A DNA stretch of 64,000 nt from Galactobacter caseinivorans. GTDB taxonomy: Bacteria > Actinomycetota > Actinomycetes > Actinomycetales > Micrococcaceae. Shown piece after piece: positions 35,788 through 44,006 of the stretch. Numbering within the stretch: the first letter of the stretch is position 1; each line of letters starts with the position of its first letter. The stretch is taken from positions 1 through 64,000 of the forward strand of contig NZ_QQXL01000003.1 in assembly GCF_003640665.1 (NCBI RefSeq). The letters are read 5' to 3'. A program made the translations under genes and the position numbers. The notes under the pieces are model-generated. The model ran no database searches and was not told the DNA's origin. It was given only the letters and a program-made list of their open reading frames with translations.

Positions 35788-37695
35788 TCAGCCGGCCTTG
35801 ACCGCCTGAATCCAGGCGCTCCGTGTCCCGCCGATCTTGCTGCGGAAGCTCGGCCCGCTCAGAGAGACGCTCTGACCCGCGCGATCCTTGGCGGTGAGCG
35901 TGATGTTGCTGGTGTCGGCGTCCGGGTTCTTGGCCTTGTTCTCGTTGAACTTCAGGCTCACGGACGCCACTTCGCGCAACCCAAAGGCCTTGGCCATGGA
36001 CTCCTGCGAGACGGGCGAGGACCATGCCGTGCTGCTGACGTGCGGGGGCAGCGCCCACCTGTCATCGCGCACCTGCAGGTACGGGGTCTCCCCGCCCCAG
36101 ACCGACTTGCCCGAGCGCGTGCTTCCTCCGGAGGAGGAGAAGTACGTGGCGTCGATCAACTTGCCAGCGTGCATCATGACCTTCCCTCCGGTCGGCGAGC
36201 CGCCGGCCTTGGTCAGCGTGGCGTTGACCGCGGCCACCCACTTCTTGCCGTAGCTGGCGCCGGTGCCCTCGTTCTCCTTGTTCCAGCCGGTGAACTTTTG
36301 CGAGGCCACCTCGTCGTAGACATTGCAGCCGCAGGCGGACTTCACGGAGGTCATGTTGCGCATGGCGTAGGTGCGCCCGGCAATGGCTTGGGATTGCAGC
36401 GCCGCACCCTGCCAGGAGGAGGGCATCTCCGCTAGGCCGTAGAGGTATTCATCGTTGAGACGAAGTTGATTGATCACGTTGACCTGCCCGCCAAGCAGGG
36501 CAAGGTTCATGACCCCATGGCGATAATTCACGGTGCCGGTGCCCTCGTTAGCCCGGGGCACGGCCACGGTGGTGAGTGGCCCGCCGGTCCAGGCCCGGGT
36601 GTTCTGCCACTGCAGTTGTACGGCGCCGTAGTAGTCCTTGTTGTTAAAGCGGACCTTGAGTTCCTTGGCCTTGCTGGCGCTCGCAGGGTTCACGCCGACG
36701 GAGGCGGACGCCGTGCCGGTGCCGGTCGCGATGACCTTGCCTGCTTTGACCAGTCGCAGCTGGCCGCCGGCGGGAGTCACGCTCGCCGTCGTGGCCTTGA
36801 GCAATTGCACCTTGATGTCGCTGGAGGCATAGCTTGTGGTCGTGGTCAGCTGCGCGGGGTTGTAGTAGTGCTCCAGGATCTGCTCCGAGGTCTTGCCCTG
36901 CTTGGCCATGCCCTGGGCGCCGTACTGGCTCATGCCCACGCCGTGGCCCCAGCCGGCGCCGCTGACGGTGAAGCTCTTGGGTGCCGCGGTGGCGGGCGTC
37001 ACCTGCACGCGGTACGTCTGCGTGACCGTGTACTTCTGGGGCACCGTGTAGCTTTCCTTGACGCTGTACTTTTCGGTGGTCTTGTACTTCTGCTTGGCCT
37101 TGTACTTAACCGCCACTTTGTACTTCACCTTGGTGCTCTTCAGGTATTTCTTGGCCACCCATCCGGTGCGCTTGCCCACCGACACCTTGCGCCAACTCTT
37201 CTTGACGGTGGAAGCCTTGACGGTCGTGTTCTTCTTCAGCGTCGTCAGGTTCCGGGCCTGGGAGGACGGCGTGGCCCTGAGCCGCAGCGCTGCGCTGGTG
37301 CGCACCTGCGTTCGGGTGCGATTCTCCGTCCGCGTTTTAGTCACCGTTCGAGTCTTGGTGACGGGGCGCGTCTTGACGACGGTCCTGGTCTTGACCACGG
37401 TGCGCGTCTTGGTCACCTGGCGCGTGCGTGTTTCCCACACGCTGCCGTCCGGGTCGGTGGTGGTGGACAGCGGCGCGGCGATGCCCTGTGGCATCCCAAT
37501 TCCCCTGCCCGACGCCGCCGGGCCCGGACCCGCGCTGGCGTCCTGTCCCAGCGCGGTTGGCTCCTGGGTGGGCAAGGTGTTGAGGGGCAGACCTTGCGCG
37601 GGGGGCGCGGCCTGTGCGGGGGAGAGGCCCGTGAGAAGCAGGGCCGCACTCGCGAGCGGTGCAAGGAAGAGGGCGGCTGGGCGCGTCAGGCGCAT
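35788..37695 (-). CDS. Secreted SpoIID/LytB-domain protein with basic repeats
   Basis: A 635-residue exported protein with a signal peptide ending near residue 29 (AQA then AP). Order: a Pro/Gly-rich linker (30-85); a run of Thr-Arg/Lys-Thr steps (TRTVVKTRTVVKTRPVTKTR) at ~90-130; an SH3-like domain (about 135-190, with KSWRKVSVGKRTGWVAKKYL); a Lys/Tyr alternating stretch (KYKVAVKYKAKQKYKTTEKY) to ~240; then the SpoIID region, opened by GAGWGHGVGMSQYGAQGMAK. SpoIID-type domains cleave peptidoglycan glycan strands. The alternating basic stretches look like beta strands or polyanion-binding segments. Confidence 0.88.
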   Translation of the reverse strand: MRLTRPAALFLAPLASAALLLTGLSPAQAAPPAQGLPLNTLPTQEPTALGQDASAGPGPAASGRGIGMPQGIAAPLSTTTDPDGSVWETRTRQVTKTRTVVKTRTVVKTRPVTKTRTVTKTRTENRTRTQVRTSAALRLRATPSSQARNLTTLKKNTTVKASTVKKSWRKVSVGKRTGWVAKKYLKSTKVKYKVAVKYKAKQKYKTTEKYSVKESYTVPQKYTVTQTYRVQVTPATAAPKSFTVSGAGWGHGVGMSQYGAQGMAKQGKTSEQILEHYYNPAQLTTTTSYASSDIKVQLLKATTASVTPAGGQLRLVKAGKVIATGTGTASASVGVNPASASKAKELKVRFNNKDYYGAVQLQWQNTRAWTGGPLTTVAVPRANEGTGTVNYRHGVMNLALLGGQVNVINQLRLNDEYLYGLAEMPSSWQGAALQSQAIAGRTYAMRNMTSVKSACGCNVYDEVASQKFTGWNKENEGTGASYGKKWVAAVNATLTKAGGSPTGGKVMMHAGKLIDATYFSSSGGSTRSGKSVWGGETPYLQVRDDRWALPPHVSSTAWSSPVSQESMAKAFGLREVASVSLKFNENKAKNPDADTSNITLTAKDRAGQSVSLSGPSFRSKIGGTRSAWIQAVKAG

Positions 37696-37820
37696 GGTGA
37701 ACTCCGGGGGGAAGAGTCAAGTGATGGGGGGCAACTGAGTCCATTCTGCCCCATGGGCCCCACCAGTAACATGGCTCGCGCGCGGCTGGCCCCGTCCGTC
37801 GGGGCGCACGTGGAGTGGTG

Positions 37821-37943
37821 CGAGGTGTGCGGCTCCGGGGCGAGGTGTGCGGCGCGAGGGTTTGGGTTTGCGGCTCCGGATCGAGGTTTGCGGCGCGTGA
37901 GTTTGGGTTTGCGGCTCCGGATCGAGGTTTGCGGCTCGTGTGG
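37821..37943. repeat. 41-bp tandem repeat upstream of pth2
   Basis: Two full 41-base units (37841-37881 and 37882-37922) differ at only a few positions, with partial units on both sides. The unit contains ggtttgcggc twice. The last partial unit forms a GCGGCT...AGCCGC hairpin. The block ends ~50 bases before the pth2 start. The rest of the 37696-37991 gap holds no gene. Confidence 0.85.
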
Positions 37944-37991
37944 GAGCCGCAAAGGTCGAAGCCGGGCCGCAAACCCGGGCAGAATGGACCC

Positions 37992-38630
37992 GTGCCCGCC
38001 GTCGACATGATTCAGCCCATCGGAGTCCTCAACGACCCCGAGCACCCCGCCAGCCACGAGGACACCTGCCTGGCCGCAGCGCTCGCCTCCGTGAAGGCCT
38101 GGATCGCCTTCCCTGAAGACCCCATGTGGGAGCAGTGGTACCCAGATGGGCAGGGGAAGAGCGTGCGCAGGGGCAAGCCCAAGGATTTCCGGGCACTGGA
38201 GACCCAGGGCGCCGTCATGGTCCGGGTGGGAGACGCGCTGGCGGCCGGCCTGCCTCCTGCGATGTACCCGCTGAGCGGCCGCATGAAGCAGTTGCAGGTC
38301 GCCGGGACGGAGATGGAACACAGCGGGCGCCCGGCCAGTCACGAGTGGCCGGCGCCGGAGGGAGTGCCGTCCCTGCAGATCGGCGTGGATACGGCCCTGG
38401 GCATGAGCACGGGCAAGGCCGCGGCGCAGTCGGCCCATGCAGCCTTCGACTGGGCGGTGCGGCAGGGGCCAGAGCGGCTCAGGGCTTGGGCGGAGGCTGG
38501 CTGCCCGGCCCGCTTGGTGCCACTTCATCGGGCGGACATGGCTCGGCTGGCGCCGGCCGCCAGCGTGCGCATCCACGACGCAGGGCACACCGAGATCGCC
38601 TCCGGGTCGCTCACGGCCATTGCCCGCTGA
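37992..38630 (+). CDS. Type 2 peptidyl-tRNA hydrolase-like protein
   Basis: A 212-residue protein. GTG 37992 follows CAGAAT by 6 bases. The frame further upstream is only the tandem repeat. Residues ~1-130 form an N-terminal domain specific to actinobacterial members. The PTH2 core starts at LQIGVDTALGMSTGKAAAQSAHAA, with the hallmark G-K-x-A-A-Q-x-A-H-A. It ends in VRIHDAGHTEIASGS, matching the family's RDAGRT-type motif. PTH2 enzymes release peptides from peptidyl-tRNA. The stop codon lies in a 17-bp tandem repeat. Confidence 0.82.
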   Translation: MPAVDMIQPIGVLNDPEHPASHEDTCLAAALASVKAWIAFPEDPMWEQWYPDGQGKSVRRGKPKDFRALETQGAVMVRVGDALAAGLPPAMYPLSGRMKQLQVAGTEMEHSGRPASHEWPAPEGVPSLQIGVDTALGMSTGKAAAQSAHAAFDWAVRQGPERLRAWAEAGCPARLVPLHRADMARLAPAASVRIHDAGHTEIASGSLTAIAR

Positions 38631-38693
38631 GCGCGGACGCCGGCTGAGCGCGGACGCCGGCTGAGCGCGGACGCCCGCTGTGCGCGGACGCCG
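38626..38693. repeat. 17-bp tandem repeat over the pth2 stop
   Basis: Four units of 17 bases (38626, 38643, 38660, 38677; gctgagcgcggacgccg) with three identical or near-identical copies and one variant (gctgtg). The first unit supplies the TGA stop of the pth2 gene. Every copy carries the same TGA in register, except that the fourth has TGT. Confidence 0.9.
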
Positions 38694-38863
38694 CCGACGC
38701 GACCGCCGCGGACTGAACGGGCCCCGTGAGGGCAACCGAACGCCGTCGAGCGGCGCCTGCCAACCCCTGGCCGTATCGCTCACGGCGGAGCGCCCCAACA
38801 GCGGATTCACAGGGCTTTTCTGTAGACTTCTTGCAAGACCAATTCACTTACAGGAGTGATGTC

Positions 38864-39715
38864 ATGGCCAAGGGAAGCAATCCCGTTTTTAAGTCCGCAA
38901 GCTTCCAGGATCAGTTGCGCCGGGGCAACGCCGCTAACGCGTTCCCGACCCCCAGCCCTGAGAGCCTGGACCAGATGTACTCGCAGCCGCCCAAGCCGCC
39001 CCAGACGGGCGATCGCATGGGCGTCAACGACGTGCTCAACAAGATGCTGATCATGATCGCCGGCCTGCTGGTCGGCGGCTTTGTTGGCTGGCAGTTGCTG
39101 GCCGTGGTGGCTCGCAACGCCGCGCTCAACGGCGGCTCCATGACCACGGTCTGGCTCGTGGTGGGCGCAGCGGGCATCGCCGCGCTCGTGATCGCGCTCG
39201 TGAACCAGATGCGTCGCGAGGTCTCCCCGACGCTCTCCGTGATCTACGCGGTGGTGGAGGGCTTCCTGCTGGGCGCCATTAGCGCCATGTTTGAGCTGAT
39301 CTACCCCGGCATCGTGATTCAGGCCGTGTTGGGCACCAGCATCATCTTTGCGCTGTGCCTGTTCCTCTTCCGCTCCGGTAAGTTCCGCACCACGCCCAAG
39401 ATGCGTCGTGTGGTGTTTGCCGCGGCCTGGGGCATCGTCATCTTCTCGCTGGTCAACATGTTGATCTCCATGGTCAGCGGTGGCGCGTTCAACTTCCGCA
39501 CCGGCTGGATTGGCCTGGTGATCGGCGTGATCTCCATCGCGATCGGCGCGTTCTTCCTTGTCACCGACTTCGAGGACATTCAGACGGCCATGCAGGCCGG
39601 GGCCCCCAAGAGCTTCGCCTGGCGTTGCGCCTTTGGCCTGACGCTCTCGCTGGTGTGGATTTACGTGGAGATGATTCGCGTCATCGCGATCATTCGATCC
39701 ATGGTGTCGAACTAA
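38864..39715 (+). CDS. Bax inhibitor-1/YccA family membrane protein
   Basis: A 283-residue membrane protein. ATG 38864 has AGGAG upstream. Residues 1-65 are hydrophilic (FKSASFQDQLRRGNAANAF), then seven hydrophobic segments run from about residue 58. Family markers: VYAVVEGFLLGAISAMFE-type helix and TDFEDIQTAMQAGAPKSFAWRCAFG, with the conserved Asp pair of the YccA/BI-1 pore. The family has calcium-leak or protease-modulating activity in bacteria. No gene-cluster clue to its role here. A terminator hairpin follows. Confidence 0.9.
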   Translation: MAKGSNPVFKSASFQDQLRRGNAANAFPTPSPESLDQMYSQPPKPPQTGDRMGVNDVLNKMLIMIAGLLVGGFVGWQLLAVVARNAALNGGSMTTVWLVVGAAGIAALVIALVNQMRREVSPTLSVIYAVVEGFLLGAISAMFELIYPGIVIQAVLGTSIIFALCLFLFRSGKFRTTPKMRRVVFAAAWGIVIFSLVNMLISMVSGGAFNFRTGWIGLVIGVISIAIGAFFLVTDFEDIQTAMQAGAPKSFAWRCAFGLTLSLVWIYVEMIRVIAIIRSMVSN

Positions 39716-39734
39716 TCCCACGGCTGCATCACAG

Positions 39735-39764
39735 GGGGACTCGGCACACGCCGGGTCCCCTTTG
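39735..39764 (+). terminator. Terminator after the YccA-like gene
   Basis: A GGGGACTCGGC / GCCGGGTCCCC stem with an ACAC-type loop followed by TTT, ~20 bases after the stop. Confidence 0.75.
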
Positions 39765-39948
39765 CCGTGTCTTCAGCACGCCGAAGACGTTTTAGCCCGA
39801 GCGCCTGGCCGGAGTACGGTTTAGCCAGGGCCGCTGCGAGGCGCGCCACGCTTGCTTTATGCCTGCACGACGGCGCGTGTCGGCCCAGCCGGTGAACGTC
39901 ACCTTTATTTGCGTCACCAATCGCTACGTCACCTCAGGGGGATCAGGG

Positions 39949-41340
39949 ATGTCCAAGGAACGACCGCGGTGGACGCTGCGTCGCAGCGCCCGCGACGGCG
40001 CGGCTCCCGAGTGGCTTGAGGCCGCCCGCCGCCGCATTGAGGAAGCCAACCGCGCCGATGCCAGCTACGGGACGGACGCCGGGCGCGTGGCGCTTCGTTC
40101 CCCGCGCCGCGGCCCGGACAAGGACAAGAGCACCGCGAAGAAGCTCAGCGCCGAGCCGGACGTTCCTCCTGGTCTGAAGATCGCAGGGGACTACTCCTGG
40201 CGCATCGCCGTCGTCATTTTGGTCAGCGCCGGCGTCTTCTGGGGCCTCTCCCAGGTCTCCACCTTGGTCATCCCCCTCATGGTCGCCGCACTCCTGGCCG
40301 GCCTGCTGCTTCCCTTCAAGAACCTGCTGCGCCAGCGCCTGAAGTGGCCCAACGGTCTCTCCGTCGCCGCCACCTTTGTGCTCTTCCTCGTGGTGGTGGG
40401 AGGGGCGCTCTGGCTAGTGGGCAGCACCATGGCCCACGGGGCCCGGGACCTGGTGGAACAGGCCCGCGCCGGGCTGGCCCAGATCCAGGACTGGTTCGCC
40501 AACGGCCCCCTGCACGTCACCACGGAGCAAGTGGACTCGTGGGTGGCCAAGGGCGTGGAGGCCCTGCAGAACAACAGCTCCGAGGTCTTCAGGTCCGCGG
40601 CCAGCGGCGTGAGCGTCCTGACGCACCTGGGCGCCGGCCTGCTCCTGACCTTCTTCGCGCTGATTTTCTTCCTCCTGGAGGGGGAGCGGATCTGGCGCTG
40701 GGTCTCCGGCCTGTTCCCGCGCAAGGCCCGCCCGGCCGTGGACGGCGCCGGCCGCCAGGGGTGGAAGAGCCTGGTCTCTTACGTGCGCGTGCAACTGGTG
40801 GTGGCGCTCATCGACGCGATCGGCATTGGCGCAGGCGCCGCGATCTTGCAGGTGCCCCTGGCCCTGCCGCTCTCCGTGCTGGTCTTCCTTGGCTCCTTCA
40901 TCCCGATCCTTGGTGCCCTGCTCACCGGAGCCATCGCCGTGCTCCTGGCCCTGGTGGCCCACGGCTGGGTCATTGCGCTCATCATGCTTGGCGTGGTGCT
41001 GCTGGTGCAGCAGGTTGAATCCCACATCCTCCAGCCGCTCATCATGGGCCGCGCGGTGAGCCTTCACCCGCTCGCCGTGGTGCTCGCGGTGGCCGGAGGA
41101 TCCTTGCTCTTTGGCATCGCCGGTGCGCTCTTTGCAGTGCCCGTGATCGCCGTTGTCAACACCGTAGTCAAGTACCTGGCCACCCGTGCCTGGGAACGAG
41201 ATCCGGCCGTGAGCCCCGTCCAAGACCCCGAGACGGCGGCGTCCCCGGACGTCCCAGACAGCCCCGCCACTGAGCAGGAGCCGTCACAGCAGCAAGAAAG
41301 CCCTGAGCCGCCGGCTGGGGCCTCAAAGGAGTACCCGTGA
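39949..41340 (+). CDS. AI-2E family transporter
   Basis: A 463-residue PerM/AI-2E family membrane protein. The ATG at 39949 has CAGGGGG upstream. About 75 charged N-terminal residues precede eight hydrophobic segments, including VAALLAGLLLPFKNLLRQRL, and the signature LVVALIDAIGIGAGAAILQVPLALPLSVLVFLG with LGSFIPILGALLTG-like sequence. The C-terminus is a Pro/Glu/Ser-rich tail (QEPSQQQESPEPPAG). The family exports autoinducer-2 or other small molecules, or ions. It overlaps ilvA by 4 bases (GTGA). Confidence 0.88.
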   Translation: MSKERPRWTLRRSARDGAAPEWLEAARRRIEEANRADASYGTDAGRVALRSPRRGPDKDKSTAKKLSAEPDVPPGLKIAGDYSWRIAVVILVSAGVFWGLSQVSTLVIPLMVAALLAGLLLPFKNLLRQRLKWPNGLSVAATFVLFLVVVGGALWLVGSTMAHGARDLVEQARAGLAQIQDWFANGPLHVTTEQVDSWVAKGVEALQNNSSEVFRSAASGVSVLTHLGAGLLLTFFALIFFLLEGERIWRWVSGLFPRKARPAVDGAGRQGWKSLVSYVRVQLVVALIDAIGIGAGAAILQVPLALPLSVLVFLGSFIPILGALLTGAIAVLLALVAHGWVIALIMLGVVLLVQQVESHILQPLIMGRAVSLHPLAVVLAVAGGSLLFGIAGALFAVPVIAVVNTVVKYLATRAWERDPAVSPVQDPETAASPDVPDSPATEQEPSQQQESPEPPAGASKEYP

Positions 41341-42620
41341 GTACAACGTCCGCCGCAGCCGCGGTGCGAGAGGATCCGACGGCCCACCTGCCCGTCACCC
41401 TGCAAGACGTCCGCAACGCCGCCAGCCTGCTAGAGGGCGTGGTGGAGAAGACTGGCCTGCACCACTCCCGTGCCTTGGAACAATTGGTCGGCGCGCCCAT
41501 CTGGCTGAAGGCGGAGAACCTGCAGCGCGCCGGTTCCTTCAAGGTGCGTGGCGCCTACGTGCGCATGGCGCAGCTCTCTGAGGAGGACAAGGCCCGCGGC
41601 GTGGTCGCGGCGTCCGCGGGTAACCACGCCCAGGGTGTGGCGCAGGCGGCCAAGGGCCTTGGCATCAAGGCCCGCATCTACATGCCGCTTGGCGTGGCCC
41701 TTCCCAAGCTGGCCGCCACGCAGGATCACGGCGCGGAGGTGGTGCTGCACGGGGACAACGTGGACCAGGCCTTGGCCGCCGCGCAGGAGTACGCGGAGCA
41801 GACCGGCGCCGTCTTTGTGCACCCCTTTGACCACGCGGACATCATCGCGGGTCAGGGGACCATTGGCCTGGAGATCCTGGATCAGTACCCCGATGTTGAG
41901 ACGGTCATCATGGGGGTGGGCGGCGGCGGCCTGCTGGCCGGGACCGCGGTGGCGCTCAAGGGCCGTGCCGCGGAGCTGGGGCGCAGCATCAACGTGATTG
42001 GCGTGCAGGCGGAGAATGCGGCGGCCTACCCTCCCTCCCTGGCGGCGGACGCGCTGGTGCCGCTCAAGCGCGTGCGCACCATCGCGGATGGCATCGCCGT
42101 GGGCCGTCCTGGCCAGCTGCCCTTCCAGATCATCCGCGAGCTGGTGGATGACGTGGTCACGGTCTCTGAGGACGCCCTGGCTCGTGCGCTGGTCTTCCTG
42201 CTTGAGCGCTCCAAGTTGGTGGTGGAGCCGGCCGGCGCAGTGGGCGTGGCGGCGCTCTTGGAGGGCACGCTGGCCGCGGCGGGCTTTGAGCCCACCAAGA
42301 CGGCCGTGGTGCTCTCCGGCGGCAACATTGATCCGCTGCTGATGCTCAAGGTGATCCAGCGTGGCCTCGCGGCGGCCGGTCGTTACGTCACCGTGCGGAT
42401 GATGCTGCAGGATCGTCCCGGTGAGCTGGCGACCATCTCCCGCGTGATCTCTGAGAACGACGCCAACGTCACGCGCGTGGACCACACCCGGATTGGTGGC
42501 GAGCTCTCCATGGGGGAGGTCGCGATCACGATTGACATGGAAACCAAGGGCGCTGAGCACTCCCAGTGGGTTTTGGCGGCGTTGCGCGAGGTGGGCTACG
42601 ACCCGCAGGTCATCAACTAG
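41337..42620 (+). CDS. ilvA: Threonine ammonia-lyase
   Basis: A 427-residue PLP enzyme making 2-oxobutanoate from threonine, the entry to isoleucine synthesis. The PLP lysine is Lys69 in AGSFKVRGAY, the phosphate-binding loop is GVGGGGLLAG, and NHAQGVA follows the catalytic lysine region. Residues ~335-427 form an ACT domain (TVRMMLQDRPGELATISRVI). This is the short, one-ACT form, unlike the two-ACT biosynthetic IlvA of E. coli. A GTG start overlaps the transporter stop. Confidence 0.94.
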   Translation: MSTTSAAAAVREDPTAHLPVTLQDVRNAASLLEGVVEKTGLHHSRALEQLVGAPIWLKAENLQRAGSFKVRGAYVRMAQLSEEDKARGVVAASAGNHAQGVAQAAKGLGIKARIYMPLGVALPKLAATQDHGAEVVLHGDNVDQALAAAQEYAEQTGAVFVHPFDHADIIAGQGTIGLEILDQYPDVETVIMGVGGGGLLAGTAVALKGRAAELGRSINVIGVQAENAAAYPPSLAADALVPLKRVRTIADGIAVGRPGQLPFQIIRELVDDVVTVSEDALARALVFLLERSKLVVEPAGAVGVAALLEGTLAAAGFEPTKTAVVLSGGNIDPLLMLKVIQRGLAAAGRYVTVRMMLQDRPGELATISRVISENDANVTRVDHTRIGGELSMGEVAITIDMETKGAEHSQWVLAALREVGYDPQVIN

Positions 42621-42649
42621 CGGGACCCGCACCCGGGTGAAAAGGTGCC

Positions 42650-42697
42650 CGACGACGCGAGCCCGCCTTCCGTACGGAAGGCGGGCTCGCGTCGTCG
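42650..42697. terminator. 48-bp perfect palindrome between ilvA and greA
   Basis: Bases 42650-42673 are the exact reverse complement of 42674-42697, giving a 24-bp stem with no loop bases. It separates convergent genes (ilvA plus, greA minus) and probably ends both. No T-tract follows directly. Confidence 0.8.
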
Positions 42698-42722
42698 AAC
42701 AGGGGGTTAAAAACCCCGGGAA

Positions 42723-43214
42723 TCAGCCCTTGTAGGGCTTGGCGGAGATGACGGCCACGGGGATCTCGTTGCCGTTGGGTGCCTCGTAGGTGAACTTGGC
42801 ACCGACGCCCTTGCCGTGGATGGCCGCGCCGAGCGCGGACTTCTCCGAGAAGACGTCCATGTCCGCGTCATCGGCAATCTCGCGGGAGCCGAAGAGGAAG
42901 GTGGTCTTGGTGCCGTTGATGGTCGCGACGACCACCATGCCGGGCTCCACAATGCCGTCGTCGGCCGGGGCCTCGCCCACCTGTGCCTGCTCCAGGAGCT
43001 GCTTGAGGTACACCACGCGCCCCTCGTTCTTGCCCTGCTCCTCGCGGGCGGCGTGGTAGCCACCGTTCTCCTTGAGGTCACCCTCGGAGCGGGCCTCTTC
43101 GATGCGCTCGACGATCTCGGCGCGAAGCGGGCCGGTGCGTTCGGTGAGCTCGTTATTCAGGCGGTCGTACGCTTCCTGCGTCAACCACACCTCGGATTCG
43201 TTGTTGCTCGCCAC
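42723..43214 (-). CDS. greA: Transcription elongation factor GreA
   Basis: A 163-residue elongation factor that rescues backtracked RNA polymerase. GTG at 43214 is the start (AAGGAGG upstream). The frame extends to 43286 without conservation. The N-terminal coiled coil contains LTQEAYDRLNNELTERTGPLRAE and the acidic tip SEGDLKENGGYHAAREEQ. The C-terminal FKBP-like domain has PGMVVVATI and SEKSALGAAIHGKGVGAKF. Length and order are typical. Confidence 0.96.
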   Translation of the reverse strand: MASNNESEVWLTQEAYDRLNNELTERTGPLRAEIVERIEEARSEGDLKENGGYHAAREEQGKNEGRVVYLKQLLEQAQVGEAPADDGIVEPGMVVVATINGTKTTFLFGSREIADDADMDVFSEKSALGAAIHGKGVGAKFTYEAPNGNEIPVAVISAKPYKG

Positions 43215-43325
43215 GTCATCCTCCTTGTTGGGCCGCCCCGGAGGGACGGTGCTGGCACTCGTCGCGGAACCGGGCGTTGCTCTCACGGTCCAGCCGGGTG
43301 GGCTGGCCCCTTAGGCAACAAGAAA

Positions 43326-43377
43326 CCCCGTCGATGGACCACGTTCGGTTCAATCCCGACTGTGGTGTGCGACGGGG
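43326..43377 (-). terminator. Hairpin between DUF4307 gene and greA
   Basis: Arms CCCCGTCG (43326-43333) and CGACGGGG (43370-43377) enclose ACCAC/GTGGT and TCGG/CCGA pairings. On the minus strand it is followed by TTTCTTGTT, so it can end the DUF4307 transcript before greA. The top of the hairpin carries GGTTCAATCC, the tRNA T-loop consensus. No gene is supported elsewhere in 43215-43452. Confidence 0.65.
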
Positions 43378-43452
43378 CGGTTCCACGTTGATTCAGGAGT
43401 CTACCCACGATGCCTGGAAGCGCCCAACGAAGGGGAGGGGGGCGTGTCGGGT

Positions 43453-43905
43453 CTAGCTATTCCAGCAGGCGTCGGAGCCGCCGGAGACCCCGGCAAAGAC
43501 CGTGCGGATGGGCACCTTGTGCTGCACGGTGACGCGGCCGCCACTGGGCTTCAGCTCCGGGGAGCTCCCGTCAAAGAGCACCTCCTTGTAGCCCACCACG
43601 CCAAAGTCCTCGCTCAGGACCTGGAGGCCGCAGGTGACCTTCTCTCCCGCCTTCATGGAGACCGCCACCGTGACATCGGTCTGGCGATCTGAGACCAGGC
43701 TGAACGCCACGTCCTTTGGTTCAAAGGTCTTGGTATTGCGCGTGGAGAGGAACAGTGCGCCCAGGATCAACGCCAGCACAAGAATGGAGGAGAGGATCAA
43801 CTTGGCGCGCTTGGTCAGGCGTCGCTTGGGACGCCCGTAGCGATTGGCTAGGCTGGTGGCTGGCTCCGGAAGCTGTTCACCGGTGGCCGCGGCGGGGGAA
43901 GACAT
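43453..43905 (-). CDS. DUF4307 membrane protein
   Basis: A 150-residue protein with a basic N-terminal region (RYGRPKRRLTKRAK), one membrane helix at about residues 35-54 (LILSSILVLALILGALF), and an extracytoplasmic beta-rich domain with two cysteines (EKVTCGLQVL and SDACWNS) probably forming a disulfide. It matches the DUF4307 family located between greA and mca in actinobacteria, including the mycobacterial counterpart. Function unknown. It is divergent from mca. Confidence 0.85.
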   Translation of the reverse strand: MSSPAAATGEQLPEPATSLANRYGRPKRRLTKRAKLILSSILVLALILGALFLSTRNTKTFEPKDVAFSLVSDRQTDVTVAVSMKAGEKVTCGLQVLSEDFGVVGYKEVLFDGSSPELKPSGGRVTVQHKVPIRTVFAGVSGGSDACWNS

Positions 43906-44006
43906 CGTGCCTCAGCTTACCGCCTGTCGGGTGCAACAGCCGACGGGTCATAGATGCGCAGTACAGCTCAATTCGTGTGAAATTCAGTTGATAAGGAAGT
44001 CCCGCC

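Noticed and set aside
37821-37991. Upstream extension of the PTH2 reading frame through the 41-bp repeats
   Set aside because: The start at 37992 follows a -10-like hexamer by 6 bases, and the extension encodes only the repeat.
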